The translations under genes were made by a program, and so were the position numbers. A model generated the notes under the pieces. The model made no database searches, was not told the DNA's origin, and was given only the letters and a program-made list of their open reading frames with translations. From contig JBNJGL010000004.1 in NCBI GenBank assembly GCA_051747745.1, positions 8,812 through 72,811 of the forward strand: DNA of 64,000 nt, given 5' to 3'. The DNA comes from QPJE01 sp051747745 (GTDB lineage: Bacteria; Bacillota; Halanaerobiia; Halanaerobiales; Halanaerobiaceae). Positions 35,617-43,712 of this stretch are shown here, piece after piece. How positions within the stretch are numbered: the stretch's first letter is position 1; each line of letters begins with the position of its first letter.

Positions 35617-36141
35617 ATGGCAGAGCTAATATTAGGTGGATTATTAATTTTTATGGCCAGAGTTGTGGATGTGTCTTTAGGTACTGTTCGTGTTCTTATG
35701 ATTTTTAAATCTCAGAGGCTATATGCTGCTTTAATTGGTTTTGTAGAAGTAATAGTTTATATATTTGCTTTAAATAGGGTTGTAACTACACTTGATAATC
35801 CTTTTAATTTAATTATATATGCTCTTGGTTTTGCAGCCGGAAACTTTGTCGGCAGTCTTGTAGAAGAAAAAGTTGCTATTGGGCAGGTAACTGTTAATGT
35901 AATAACATCCAATACCAGTTTTGAAATGATAGAACAAATGAGAGAAGAAGGATACGGAGTAACTGTTCTTGATGGTGAAGGGAAAAAGGGAAAGAAAAAA
36001 ATACTTTTTGTTACACTGGAGAGAAAAGATTTAAGACATTTTTTCGAAATTGTTGATAACTGTGAACCGGAGTCATTTGTTAATATCTTAGATTCCCGTT
36101 CAACCAGGGGTGGATATTTTAAAAGCACCAAGAGAAAATAA
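35617..36141 (+). CDS. UPF0316/DUF2179 membrane protein (YebE-like)
   Basis: The preferred start is the ATG at 35617 behind TAGGAGG; an upstream extension lacks a ribosome site. The 174-residue protein has three transmembrane segments in residues 1-85 (LILGGLLIFMARVVDVSLGTVRVLMIFKSQRL, EVIVYIFALNRVV, LIIYALGFAAGNFVGS). A C-terminal cytosolic DUF2179 domain follows (MIEQMREEGYGVTVLDGEGKKGKKKILFVTLERKDL). The architecture matches UPF0316. Function is uncharacterised; DUF2179 may bind a small ligand. Position before hcp gives no firm clue. Confidence 0.88.
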   Translation: MAELILGGLLIFMARVVDVSLGTVRVLMIFKSQRLYAALIGFVEVIVYIFALNRVVTTLDNPFNLIIYALGFAAGNFVGSLVEEKVAIGQVTVNVITSNTSFEMIEQMREEGYGVTVLDGEGKKGKKKILFVTLERKDLRHFFEIVDNCEPESFVNILDSRSTRGGYFKSTKRK

Positions 36142-36152
36142 TTGTGAGAGTT

Positions 36153-36170
36153 TTGTGATACAGCTCATAG
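36153..36170 (+). promoter_or_regulatory. CRP/HcpR-type binding site upstream of hcp
   Basis: TTGTGATACAGCTCATAG contains GTGA-N6-TCAT, one base off the symmetric GTGA-N6-TCAC. Its centre lies about 41 bases upstream of the start expected from the TATAAT at 36190-36195, the class II activator position. The -35 region of that promoter is poor, as expected for an activated promoter. Confidence 0.6.
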
Positions 36171-36292
36171 AATATAACATTGACTGCGATATAATTATAC
36201 TTGACTGAATTACTTGATTTTATTTGGTTTTTAAATTTATGAATTAAAATTTTTGATTCATAATGGATTACTTTTAAAAGGGAGGAATATGT

Positions 36293-37963
36293 ATGTCAAT
36301 GTTTTGTTATCAATGTCAGGAAACAGCCAAAAATGAAGGCTGTACAGTAAGAGGTGTCTGTGGTAAAGATGCAGATGTTGCAAATCTTCAGGATATGCTG
36401 ATTTTTGTTCTAAAAGGTATTTCTGTATATGCAGAAAAAGCTGAAGAAGAGGGTGTTAAAGTTTCTGAAAAGACAGCCCCGTTTATTATGGAAGGTCTGT
36501 TTGCGACCATAACAAATGCAAACTTTGATCCAGAAAGATTTGAAGATTTAATTGAAGAAGCTTTTGAACTAAGAGATGAAGTTAAAGAGAAATTTGAAAA
36601 AGCATATAAAGAAAATCATGGTGAAGAGTTTAGCGGAGATCTGCCGGAACACTGTACATGGTACAGCGATAGTGCTGAGGACTTTTACAGCAAAGGTGAA
36701 AATGTAGGTGTGCTGGAGACAGAAGACGTAGATGTTAGATCTTTAAGAGAGCTGGCTACATATGGACTCAAAGGAATTGCAGCTTATGGAGATCATGCCA
36801 GAATTTTGGGCAGACATAAAGAAGAAATCGATAAGTTTACACAAAAATGTCTGGCCGCCACTACTGATGACAGCTTGAGTGTGGATGATCTTGTAGGCCT
36901 TGTTATGGAAACAGGAGAAATGGCTGTAGAAACAATGGCTATACTTGATGAAGCAAATACTTCAACTTATGGACATCCGGAGCCAACAGATGTAAATATT
37001 GGAGTCAGAGATAACCCGGGTATTTTAATCAGTGGTCATGATCTAAAAGATATGGAAGAATTATTAGAACAGACAGAAGGTACAGGAATAGATGTTTATA
37101 CACATGGAGAAATGCTGCCTGCTAACTCCTATCCTGCATTCAAAAAGTACGATCACTTTGTAGGTAACTATGGTGGATCATGGTGGCATCAGGATAAAGA
37201 ATTTGAATCATTTAATGGTCCAATTCTTATGACAACCAACTGTATTACACCTGTAAAAGATTCTTATAAAGATAAAATATTTACAACAGGTATGGCTGGA
37301 TATCCAGAAGTTAAACATATACCTGATCGCAAAGAAGGGGAAAGTAAAGATTTCTCTGAACTAATTGAATTAGCTAAAACATGTGAATCTCCAGTTCAGT
37401 TAGAAGAAGGAACAATCCCTGGTGGTTATGCCCGTAATACTGTTATGAGTGTGGCTGACAAGGTAATTGAAGCTGTAGAAAATGGCGATATCGGCCGCTT
37501 TGTAGTAATGGGTGGCTGTGATGGACGCTTTAAGTCCAGAGAATATTTTACAGATGTTGCTAAAGAATTACCGGAAGATGCTGTAATTATGACAGCTGGC
37601 TGTGCTAAATACCGCTACAACAAGCTGGATCTTGGAGATATTGGCGGAATTCCAAGAGTATTAGATGCAGGTCAGTGTAATGATTCTTACTCCTTAGCTT
37701 ATATTGCTTTACAGCTTAAAGAGGCTATGGGTGTAGATGATATTAATGATCTACCAATTTCTTATGATATTGCCTGGTATGAGCAGAAGGCTGTAGCAGT
37801 ATTACTTGCACTTCTATCTCTAGGGGTCAAAGGAATTCGTCTCGGACCCACACTACCGGCATTTGTTTCCGAAAATGTGCTTAATGTATTAGTTGATAAA
37901 TTTGATATTAAACCAACCGGTGATGTTAAAGAAGATGTTGCAGCTATTATGGCTGGTGAGTAA
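36293..37963 (+). CDS. hcp: hybrid-cluster protein (hydroxylamine reductase), class I
   Basis: The 556-residue protein begins FCYQCQETAKNEGCTVRGVCGK. The cysteine spacing CX2CX8CX5C is that of class I Hcp, giving a proximal [4Fe-4S] cluster. Hybrid-cluster ligand regions are present as HGEMLPANSYP, MGGCDGRFKSREYF, MTAGCAKYRYN and DAGQCNDSYSLAYIALQL. Hcp proteins reduce nitric oxide and hydroxylamine and act in nitrosative stress. The gene stands alone behind GGGAGG. A CRP-type site and TATAAT box lie upstream, and a related regulator is encoded at 41567-40899. Confidence 0.95.
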   Translation: MSMFCYQCQETAKNEGCTVRGVCGKDADVANLQDMLIFVLKGISVYAEKAEEEGVKVSEKTAPFIMEGLFATITNANFDPERFEDLIEEAFELRDEVKEKFEKAYKENHGEEFSGDLPEHCTWYSDSAEDFYSKGENVGVLETEDVDVRSLRELATYGLKGIAAYGDHARILGRHKEEIDKFTQKCLAATTDDSLSVDDLVGLVMETGEMAVETMAILDEANTSTYGHPEPTDVNIGVRDNPGILISGHDLKDMEELLEQTEGTGIDVYTHGEMLPANSYPAFKKYDHFVGNYGGSWWHQDKEFESFNGPILMTTNCITPVKDSYKDKIFTTGMAGYPEVKHIPDRKEGESKDFSELIELAKTCESPVQLEEGTIPGGYARNTVMSVADKVIEAVENGDIGRFVVMGGCDGRFKSREYFTDVAKELPEDAVIMTAGCAKYRYNKLDLGDIGGIPRVLDAGQCNDSYSLAYIALQLKEAMGVDDINDLPISYDIAWYEQKAVAVLLALLSLGVKGIRLGPTLPAFVSENVLNVLVDKFDIKPTGDVKEDVAAIMAGE

Positions 37964-38035
37964 TATTTTTTCAGGCACCTGGTGCCTGAAGGAAATGTAA
38001 AAACAGCCTTAATGCTGTTAAAATATATTGAAAAA

Positions 38036-38071
38036 GGATCTGTCTTCATTATGCAGGCAGGTCTTTTTTTG
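38036..38071 (+). terminator. intrinsic terminator, first of two downstream of hcp
   Basis: GATCTGTC pairs with GGCAGGTC (eight pairs including G-U) around an 11-base loop, followed by TTTTTTTG. Confidence 0.7.
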
Positions 38072-38183
38072 TTTTGTCTACTATTAAGAATGTGTGTATT
38101 TATAGAAAATATTTCACTTATAAGATTAGAAAACATTTAATTGTTAAAAAAAAATATATAAATAAAAGAGGAAGAATATTTTT

Positions 38184-38233
38184 AAAAGCTCTCACAGTGA
38201 TTGAAATTTATGCTGTTGAGAGTTTTATTTTTT
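38184..38233 (+). terminator. intrinsic terminator, second downstream of hcp
   Basis: AAAAGCTCTCACAG pairs with CTGTTGAGAGTTTT, with one bulge, followed by ATTTTTT. It lies 110 bases after the first terminator with no gene between. Confidence 0.65.
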
Positions 38234-38455
38234 AAAAAATAAAGCAAAAGATTTGGACTTATATTATTTCGTGTTTTGTAAGTTAAAATTTAAAGTAAAA
38301 AAACCTGAAAAGTCTATAATTTGTGAAATAAAGTATTTGTATTAAATTATTGATTTTTCAGATAAAAAATTATATATTTAATAAATAGGATAATATTATA
38401 AAAGCTTATATTAAATACAAAATGAAACTATAATTTGGAAAGTGGAGGAGTTTTT

Positions 38456-39298
38456 ATGCTTAATGTTGGGATAATTGGTGCTGGTTCTGGAGGTGCCTCT
38501 ATTTTGGATACTTTTTTGAATATGGAAGATCTTAAAATCATTGGAATCTGTGATCAAGATTTTTCTGCTCCTGGAATTGTTAAAGCAAAAGAAAATGGAA
38601 TTTCTGTTTATGATGATTTTAATGATCTTTTAAATTTAAAAGTAGAAAAAGTAATATTAGAGGTCACTGGAAATAAAAAGCTGTCAGAATTGATTAAAGA
38701 AGCAGCAGACGAGAAAACAAAGATCATTGATTCAGAAACTGCTTTAATACTTTTTAAAATTGTTAATTCCAGAGAAGATATGATAAAAAAAATGGAAGAA
38801 GAAGCTGATAAGCTCAGCCAACTTGCTGGTGATATTGGGGGTACAATTAAAGAAATCAGCAGCCGTAACCAGAAAAATATAAAGGAACTGGATGAGACAG
38901 CAGAAAAATTAAAATCTGCTTCAGAAAGCAGTAAAACAAACCTTCAGAAAACAAATGATATAGTAAAATTCATTAAAACAGTTTCTGATCAAACAAAGAT
39001 GCTGGGTTTAAATGCTGCAATAGAAGCAGCAAGAGCAGATGTAAAAGCAAATGGGTTTAATGTAGTTGCAGATGAAATAAGAAAACTGGCAGATGAAACC
39101 GGTTCCTCTGTTAAGGAGATAACTGGATTTATTGATAAGCTTAATGAATCAACCGAAAACACCAGAATCAATATTAAAGATATGAACGACAGGGTTGATA
39201 AATTTACAGAAAACGAAAAAATTATAACAGAAAAGCTGCAGAATGCAGCAGTTAGAATAACTAAAATGTCTGAAAGTTTATCTGAAATAATTGAATAA
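38456..39298 (+). CDS. soluble methyl-accepting chemotaxis-type protein with N-terminal Rossmann sensor
   Basis: The ATG at 38456 follows GTGGAGGAG; a TTG 21 bases upstream is less likely. Residues 1-~100 form a Rossmann fold with the dinucleotide loop VGIIGAGSGG, then DLKIIGICDQD and VILEVTGNKK, similar to NAD(P)-binding domains of dehydrogenases. Residues ~105-280 are a coiled-coil MCP signalling domain with the hairpin tip IKTVSDQTKMLGLNAAIEAARADVKANGFNVVADEIRKLADE. No transmembrane segment or HAMP domain exists, so the receptor is cytosolic. It may report a nucleotide or NAD redox state to CheA (inference). No che genes lie in the window. Confidence 0.88.
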   Translation: MLNVGIIGAGSGGASILDTFLNMEDLKIIGICDQDFSAPGIVKAKENGISVYDDFNDLLNLKVEKVILEVTGNKKLSELIKEAADEKTKIIDSETALILFKIVNSREDMIKKMEEEADKLSQLAGDIGGTIKEISSRNQKNIKELDETAEKLKSASESSKTNLQKTNDIVKFIKTVSDQTKMLGLNAAIEAARADVKANGFNVVADEIRKLADETGSSVKEITGFIDKLNESTENTRINIKDMNDRVDKFTENEKIITEKLQNAAVRITKMSESLSEIIE

Positions 39299-39429
39299 GA
39301 ACATTGAAAATTTAAATAAAATAAAATTAATAGATAAATAGATTTAAAGAATTAATAAAAAGGATAAATGGCAGAAAAAGAGAATTAATTAAATAGACAT
39401 AGTTTATTTTGCATAAAAAGGAGGCAGAT

Positions 39430-40794
39430 ATGATATTTAAAAGGATTAAATCAGAAGGTTTAGCTCATTATTCTTATATTATTGGTGATGGTACAGAAGC
39501 AGCAGTAATTGATCCCCGCAGAGATATAGATATTTATTTAGAAACTGCAGAAGAAGCAGGAATTAAGATAAAGTACATACTGGAAACTCATAGAAATGAG
39601 GATTATATTATAGGTTCAAAAAAATTGGCAGAAAAAACTGATGCAGTAATAAAACATTCTGATGATCATCTTGATTATCAGTATGGAGAAGCAGTAGAAG
39701 AAGGAGATAAGTTTAAGCTGGGAAGACTTGAATTAGAAGCAGTACATACACCAGGACATACAAAAGGTTCACACAGCTATATACTATATGATTTTGACGG
39801 CAGCCCGTGGATGGTGTTTAGTGGTGATGCACTATTTGCAGGAGATATAGGCAGACTGGATTTTTATGGAGCAGATATGATTGAAGAGATGGCAGGTCGT
39901 CTTTATGACGCTATTTATAATAAAATATTACCTTTAGGAGATGGAGTAATACTCTGTCCTGCTCATGGTGCTGGCTCTGTATGTGGCAGTCTTATTGCAG
40001 AGAGAGAGTGGACAACAATTGGCATAGAAAAAAGATCCAACCCCCGTCTTCAGTACAGCAGTCGGGAAGAATTTCAGAAAAATGTTGGTGAGATGCACAA
40101 GAAACCAGCTTATTTTGCAAAGATGGAAGAAATGAATCTTTTAAGTCCTTTAGACAGTGGTCATCCATTTGTTCCAGCGTTAAGTGCTGGAGAATTTGAA
40201 AAACTGGCTGATGAGGATGATACCGTAATTTTGGATGTCAGGACTGAAACAGAATTTTCTTCTGCACATATATCCGGTTCTTTATCTATCTGGTCAGATA
40301 TATTGAGCAGTTTTATTGGTTGGTTGGTTTCTACAGACAGGAATATTTTGCTTGTAAACGATGGAGATTATCCTGGAGAAATTGTATGTCAGCTGTACAG
40401 AATGGGATATGACAGAATATCCGGATATTTAAGCCGTGGAATGTTAAACTGGCATATGTCAGGAAGAAAAAGTAATAAAATAAAAACTATTAATGTTGGG
40501 AAACTCTGCAGCCTGATTGATTCTGGTGAAGATTACTGGCTGCTTGATATACGTAAAAAAGAAGAGATTGAAGAAGAAGGAAAGATAGAAAATGCACATG
40601 AAATACCATTAACAGAACTTAAAGATAATCTTAATCAGATTAACAGAGATAAAGTAATTTATATTTTCTGTGGAAGTGGTATGAGATCTATGACAGCTGC
40701 CAGTATCTTAAAAAAAGAAATAGATGCAGATTTGAGAGTTGTTCTGGGTGGATTGAGTGGCTGGTCATCAACAACCTGTCCAATTAAAGATTAA
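39430..40794 (+). CDS. MBL-fold protein fused to two rhodanese domains, altered metal site
   Basis: The ATG at 39430 is preceded by AAGGAGG; a longer in-frame start lacks one. Residues 1-~235 are an ETHE1-like metallo-beta-lactamase fold. The usual THxHxDH is here THRNEDY (His54, Asn56, Asp58, Tyr59), so two of the expected histidines are replaced. HTPGHTKGS, SGDALFAGD and CPAHGAG remain. Residues ~255-345 are a rhodanese domain without the catalytic cysteine (LLVNDGDYPGE). Residues ~360-454 are a second rhodanese with Cys in IFCGSGMRSM. The layout recalls persulfide dioxygenase-rhodanese fusions, but dioxygenase activity is doubtful given the lost ligands and anaerobic setting. A sulfur-transfer role is inferred. 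Confidence 0.85.
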   Translation: MIFKRIKSEGLAHYSYIIGDGTEAAVIDPRRDIDIYLETAEEAGIKIKYILETHRNEDYIIGSKKLAEKTDAVIKHSDDHLDYQYGEAVEEGDKFKLGRLELEAVHTPGHTKGSHSYILYDFDGSPWMVFSGDALFAGDIGRLDFYGADMIEEMAGRLYDAIYNKILPLGDGVILCPAHGAGSVCGSLIAEREWTTIGIEKRSNPRLQYSSREEFQKNVGEMHKKPAYFAKMEEMNLLSPLDSGHPFVPALSAGEFEKLADEDDTVILDVRTETEFSSAHISGSLSIWSDILSSFIGWLVSTDRNILLVNDGDYPGEIVCQLYRMGYDRISGYLSRGMLNWHMSGRKSNKIKTINVGKLCSLIDSGEDYWLLDIRKKEEIEEEGKIENAHEIPLTELKDNLNQINRDKVIYIFCGSGMRSMTAASILKKEIDADLRVVLGGLSGWSSTTCPIKD

Positions 40795-40873
40795 ATCAAA
40801 AAATTAATTTTTACATGTTAATATATATTGGGACAAATGTTTTCATAGAAACACTGATAAAAATATATAATAT

Positions 40874-40900
40874 AAAAGCAGCCCATATGGGCTGCTTTTT
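40874..40900. terminator. bidirectional terminator between the MBL-rhodanese gene and the convergent regulator
   Basis: AAAAGCAGCCCAT/ATGGGCTGCTTTT is a perfect palindrome with T-runs on both strands. It serves convergent genes on either side. Confidence 0.88.
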
Positions 40901-41567
40901 ACTGATAATTTTTAAGTTCTTTTAGCTTATATATAGTTATTTTTTTTCTGGAGGTTTTTATAATACCTTTACTTTCAAATTGACTCAGCATTCTGGAAAC
41001 AGTCTCACGGCTGCTGCCGATCATACTGGCAAGTTCCTGCTGTGTTAAAGAAATGTCCAAAATTAGATTCCCATTTTTTTCGATTCCATACTTACGGGCC
41101 AGAAAAGTAAGTAAGCTGGCCATTTTTCCGGAACTATCTTTTAAAGCAATATCTCGAACATTTTGTTGAGCCCTGCGCAGTCGGGTGCTCATTTCCTGCA
41201 GCAGTTTAATTCCGATAGCAGGATTTTCCATAATTACTTTTTCTAAATCTGATTGATCAAAAATTATCAGTTCAGTTTTCTTCATTGTTACTGCGCTGGC
41301 AGGATAGTTTCCCCTATCAAAAGCGACTATTTCAGCAATGATATCATTATTGGAGAAAATATTTAATATCTGTTCATCTCCATTTTCTATCATTTTAACA
41401 AGTTTTACCTGACCTGTTTTTATAATAAAAAATTTTTTACCTAATTCTCCTTCAAAAAAAATATATTCTCCTTTTTTATAAGTCTTTTCGGCAGCAATAC
41501 TGTTTATTACTTCCAGCTCATTTTCTGATAAAAGGCTAAAAAAAGGAGTATCATTCTTTATTGACAT
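40899..41567 (-). CDS. Crp/Fnr-family transcriptional regulator (HcpR-like)
   Basis: The chosen start is the ATG at 41567 with GAGGTG seven bases upstream; a GTG nine bases earlier is possible. The 222-residue protein has an N-terminal cyclic-nucleotide-binding-like beta barrel (FFEGELGKKFFIIKTGQVKLV), a dimerisation helix and a winged helix TQQELASMIGSSRETVSRMLSQFESKGII. The recognition helix RETVSR matches that of CRP (RETVGR), which reads GTGA half sites. It contains no cysteine, so it is not an FNR-type Fe-S sensor; the signal may be haem or another ligand as in HcpR. GTGA-N6-TCAC sites lie in its own upstream region and before hcp. The HcpR name is inference. Confidence 0.85.
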   Translation of the reverse strand: MSIKNDTPFFSLLSENELEVINSIAAEKTYKKGEYIFFEGELGKKFFIIKTGQVKLVKMIENGDEQILNIFSNNDIIAEIVAFDRGNYPASAVTMKKTELIIFDQSDLEKVIMENPAIGIKLLQEMSTRLRRAQQNVRDIALKDSSGKMASLLTFLARKYGIEKNGNLILDISLTQQELASMIGSSRETVSRMLSQFESKGIIKTSRKKITIYKLKELKNYQ

Positions 41568-41640
41568 TAATTTCACCTCGATTGCATTATTATCTTATAA
41601 TATATAATAATCAATTTTTTTGTAAATTACAAGGAAATAG

Positions 41641-41654
41641 GTGATATAAGTCAC
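41641..41654 (+). promoter_or_regulatory. CRP/HcpR-type site in the divergent regulator/DUF1858 operon region
   Basis: GTGATATAAGTCAC is a perfect GTGA-N6-TCAC. It shares most positions with the site before hcp (GTGATACAGCTCAT). It lies about 145 bases before the first plus-strand start and 74 before the regulator start, so it could control either or both. A candidate -10 (TATATT, 41684-41689) follows on the plus strand. Confidence 0.65.
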
Positions 41655-41784
41655 AGATTAAAGTTGAGTAAAATGCTAAACTTTATATTGTAATTAAAGA
41701 TAATGATAGATTTTAATGAATTGTATTTTATTAAAAATATATCTGCTTATAAAAAAATTACAAAACAAAACAGGAGTGATAAAT

Positions 41785-43014
41785 ATGAGCAATAAGTATT
41801 TTTCTCGAGATGATAATTTAGCGGAAATCTGCCGCCAGTATCCCGACCTGGTATCTGTACTTGTAAATAGAGGTTTTGGACAGCTGGCTGATGAGGAAAA
41901 AAGAGAAAGTTTTGGTAAAATGATTACCTTAAAACAGGCAGCAGAAATGAAACAGATGAATTTAGATAAATTAGAAGAAATTTTAATTGAACAAATAGAA
42001 AGTAATGACTTTACAGAGAAAGATATTACTAAAAAAAGTGATGATGAAATAAAGGTGGAAGGTTTACTTCCATGTCCTGTTAAAATACCTATGCTTGAAG
42101 AACTGGAAAAATTAGCAGAAGTAATGGATTATCCACTTTCACTGAACCTGAAATCTGCTTCTCAGGGTCTTGACTGGCTTGAAGAAGGTTTGTTAACAAT
42201 TGATGATGCAGATGAACTGTCAGATATATTTATTTCTGCCGGCTTTGATCTTTTCTTTGATAAAAAACTGATTGATAAATACAGGCGGCAGGGAGTTTTT
42301 GAAGATCTGAGTGGAATTAATGATTTAAATAAAGATTTTAAAGATAATAATATTGATCTACTGGATCCTGAAGGAGATTATTCGGTAATAGGTGTTGTTC
42401 CTGCAGTATTTTTGGTTAACATGGAAGAATTGGGAGATAGAGATGTACCCAGAACATGGGAAGACATATTATCAGAGGAATTTGCTGACAGTGTTAGTCT
42501 GCCTGTAAGTGATTTTGATTTATTTAATGCCATACTTCTCAATCTTTATAAAAAATACGAAAAAAAATCTATTTCAAAACTGGGAAGATCAATGAAAAAA
42601 TCACTGCATCCGGCTCAGATGGTTAAAGAAGGTGGAAGGAAAGCTGCAGGACAGCCGGCAGTAACTATTATGCCTTATTTCTTTACCAGAATGGCAAAAA
42701 GATTTCCTCATATGAATTTTGTCTGGCCAGAAGATGGAGCTATTATAAGTCCGATCTTCATGCTGAGCAAAAAGAAAAGCTCTGAAAAGCTAAAACCTGT
42801 AATAGATCTGCTTTCTTCGGTAAAGATCGGAAAAATTCTTGCAGAACAGGGTCTTTTCCCAAGTGTTCTCCCGGGTATTAATAATAATCTGCCAGAAGGT
42901 GCAGATTTTATGTGGCCTGGCTGGGACTTTTTGCGAAAAGATGATCCAGGTCAGCTGCTTAAAGAACTGGAAAACGAATTTACAAAATCTGCTGGAGGTG
43001 TACTGGTAGGATGA
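41785..43014 (+). CDS. cytosolic DUF1858 + periplasmic-binding-protein-fold protein, uncharacterised
   Basis: The ATG at 41785 follows ACAGGAG; upstream in-frame codons lack a ribosome site. The product has 409 residues. Residues ~9-72 resemble DUF1858 (LAEICRQYPDLVSVLVNRGF...MITLKQAAEMKQMNLDKLEEILIEQ), without the cysteine pair often seen in that domain. Residues ~88-409 look like a class II solute-binding protein of the iron/polyamine type (DLFFDKKLIDKYRRQGVFEDLSG, VIGVVPAVFLVNMEELGDRDVPRTWEDILSEEF, MLSKKKSSEKLKPVIDLLSS). No signal peptide or lipobox is present, so it should stay in the cytosol. It is the first gene of a three-gene operon with a GTPase and a stand-alone ABC ATPase. Role unknown. 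Confidence 0.75.
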   Translation: MSNKYFSRDDNLAEICRQYPDLVSVLVNRGFGQLADEEKRESFGKMITLKQAAEMKQMNLDKLEEILIEQIESNDFTEKDITKKSDDEIKVEGLLPCPVKIPMLEELEKLAEVMDYPLSLNLKSASQGLDWLEEGLLTIDDADELSDIFISAGFDLFFDKKLIDKYRRQGVFEDLSGINDLNKDFKDNNIDLLDPEGDYSVIGVVPAVFLVNMEELGDRDVPRTWEDILSEEFADSVSLPVSDFDLFNAILLNLYKKYEKKSISKLGRSMKKSLHPAQMVKEGGRKAAGQPAVTIMPYFFTRMAKRFPHMNFVWPEDGAIISPIFMLSKKKSSEKLKPVIDLLSSVKIGKILAEQGLFPSVLPGINNNLPEGADFMWPGWDFLRKDDPGQLLKELENEFTKSAGGVLVG

Positions 43015-43712
43015 ATTTAGTAACATTTTCGGGCCCCCCATCTTCTGGGAAAACAGCTGTAATATTGAAAACGATTGAATCTCTGCATGATAGAGGTTTA
43101 AAAGTAGGAGTAGTTAAGTTTGACTGCCTCTATACTGATGATGATATTCTCTATGAAAAGGCCGGTGTTCCAGTAAAAAAAGGTCTGTCCGGTTCATTAT
43201 GTCCTGACCATTATTTTGTAAGCAATATTGAGGAAGTAGTGCAGTGGGGATTGGAAAAAGAACTTGATTTACTTATCACTGAAAGTGCTGGATTGTGTAA
43301 TCGATGTTCTCCATATATAAAAGATATAAAAGCGGTCTGTGTAATAGATAATTTGAGCGGAATTAATACACCGCGTAAAATAGGACCAATGCTTAAAACT
43401 GCAGATATGGTTGTTATAACTAAAGGAGATATTGTTTCACAGGCAGAAAGAGAAGTATTTGCCTCAAGAGTAAGTACTGTTAACCCTGATGCACTGGTAA
43501 TGCATGTAAATGGTTTAACAGGTCAGGGTTCTTTTGAATTTTCAACTCTCCTATTTGATGAAGATGAAAATATAGATACAGTTAAAGGTAAAAAGTTGAG
43601 ATTTTCTATGCCTTCTGCAATGTGTTCTTACTGTCTGGGAGAAACCAGAATTGGTGAAGAACATCAGCTGGGTAATGTTAGAAAAATAGATCTGGGTGAT
43701 AGTGATGTATAA
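43011..43712 (+). CDS. cysteine-rich SIMIBI P-loop GTPase-like protein (HypB/UreG-type fold)
   Basis: The 233-residue protein starts MNLVTFSGPPSSGKTAVILKTIESL with Walker A at residues 8-15. KVGVVKFDCLYTDDD resembles switch I of HypB/UreG/CobW metallochaperone GTPases. LLITESAGLCNRCSPYI parallels Walker B with a CX2C (Cys96, Cys99), and VVITKGD at 134-140 replaces the NKxD specificity motif. A second CX2C is near the C-terminus (MCSYC, Cys205 and Cys208). The two cysteine pairs suggest metal or Fe-S binding. It overlaps the upstream gene by four bases (ATGA) and the downstream one by 8 to 17. A metallocentre-maturation GTPase is the best inference; the target is unknown. Confidence 0.78.
   Translation: MNLVTFSGPPSSGKTAVILKTIESLHDRGLKVGVVKFDCLYTDDDILYEKAGVPVKKGLSGSLCPDHYFVSNIEEVVQWGLEKELDLLITESAGLCNRCSPYIKDIKAVCVIDNLSGINTPRKIGPMLKTADMVVITKGDIVSQAEREVFASRVSTVNPDALVMHVNGLTGQGSFEFSTLLFDEDENIDTVKGKKLRFSMPSAMCSYCLGETRIGEEHQLGNVRKIDLGDSDV

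Larger units (their letters stand above)
37964..38455. other. 492-bp non-coding region with several hairpins
   Basis: It contains the perfect palindrome TTCAGGCACCTGGTGCCTGAA (no U-tract), a small AACAGC/GCTGTT hairpin, and two separate terminator-like hairpins at 38036-38071 and 38184-38233. Promoter-like AT-rich sequence follows up to the chemoreceptor gene. No coding potential is apparent. Confidence 0.6.

Noticed and set aside
37970..37992. Palindrome TTCAGGCACCTGGTGCCTGAA as the hcp terminator
   Set aside because: The T-run precedes the hairpin rather than following it, and the minus strand shows As after the stem; the hairpin at 38036 fits better.
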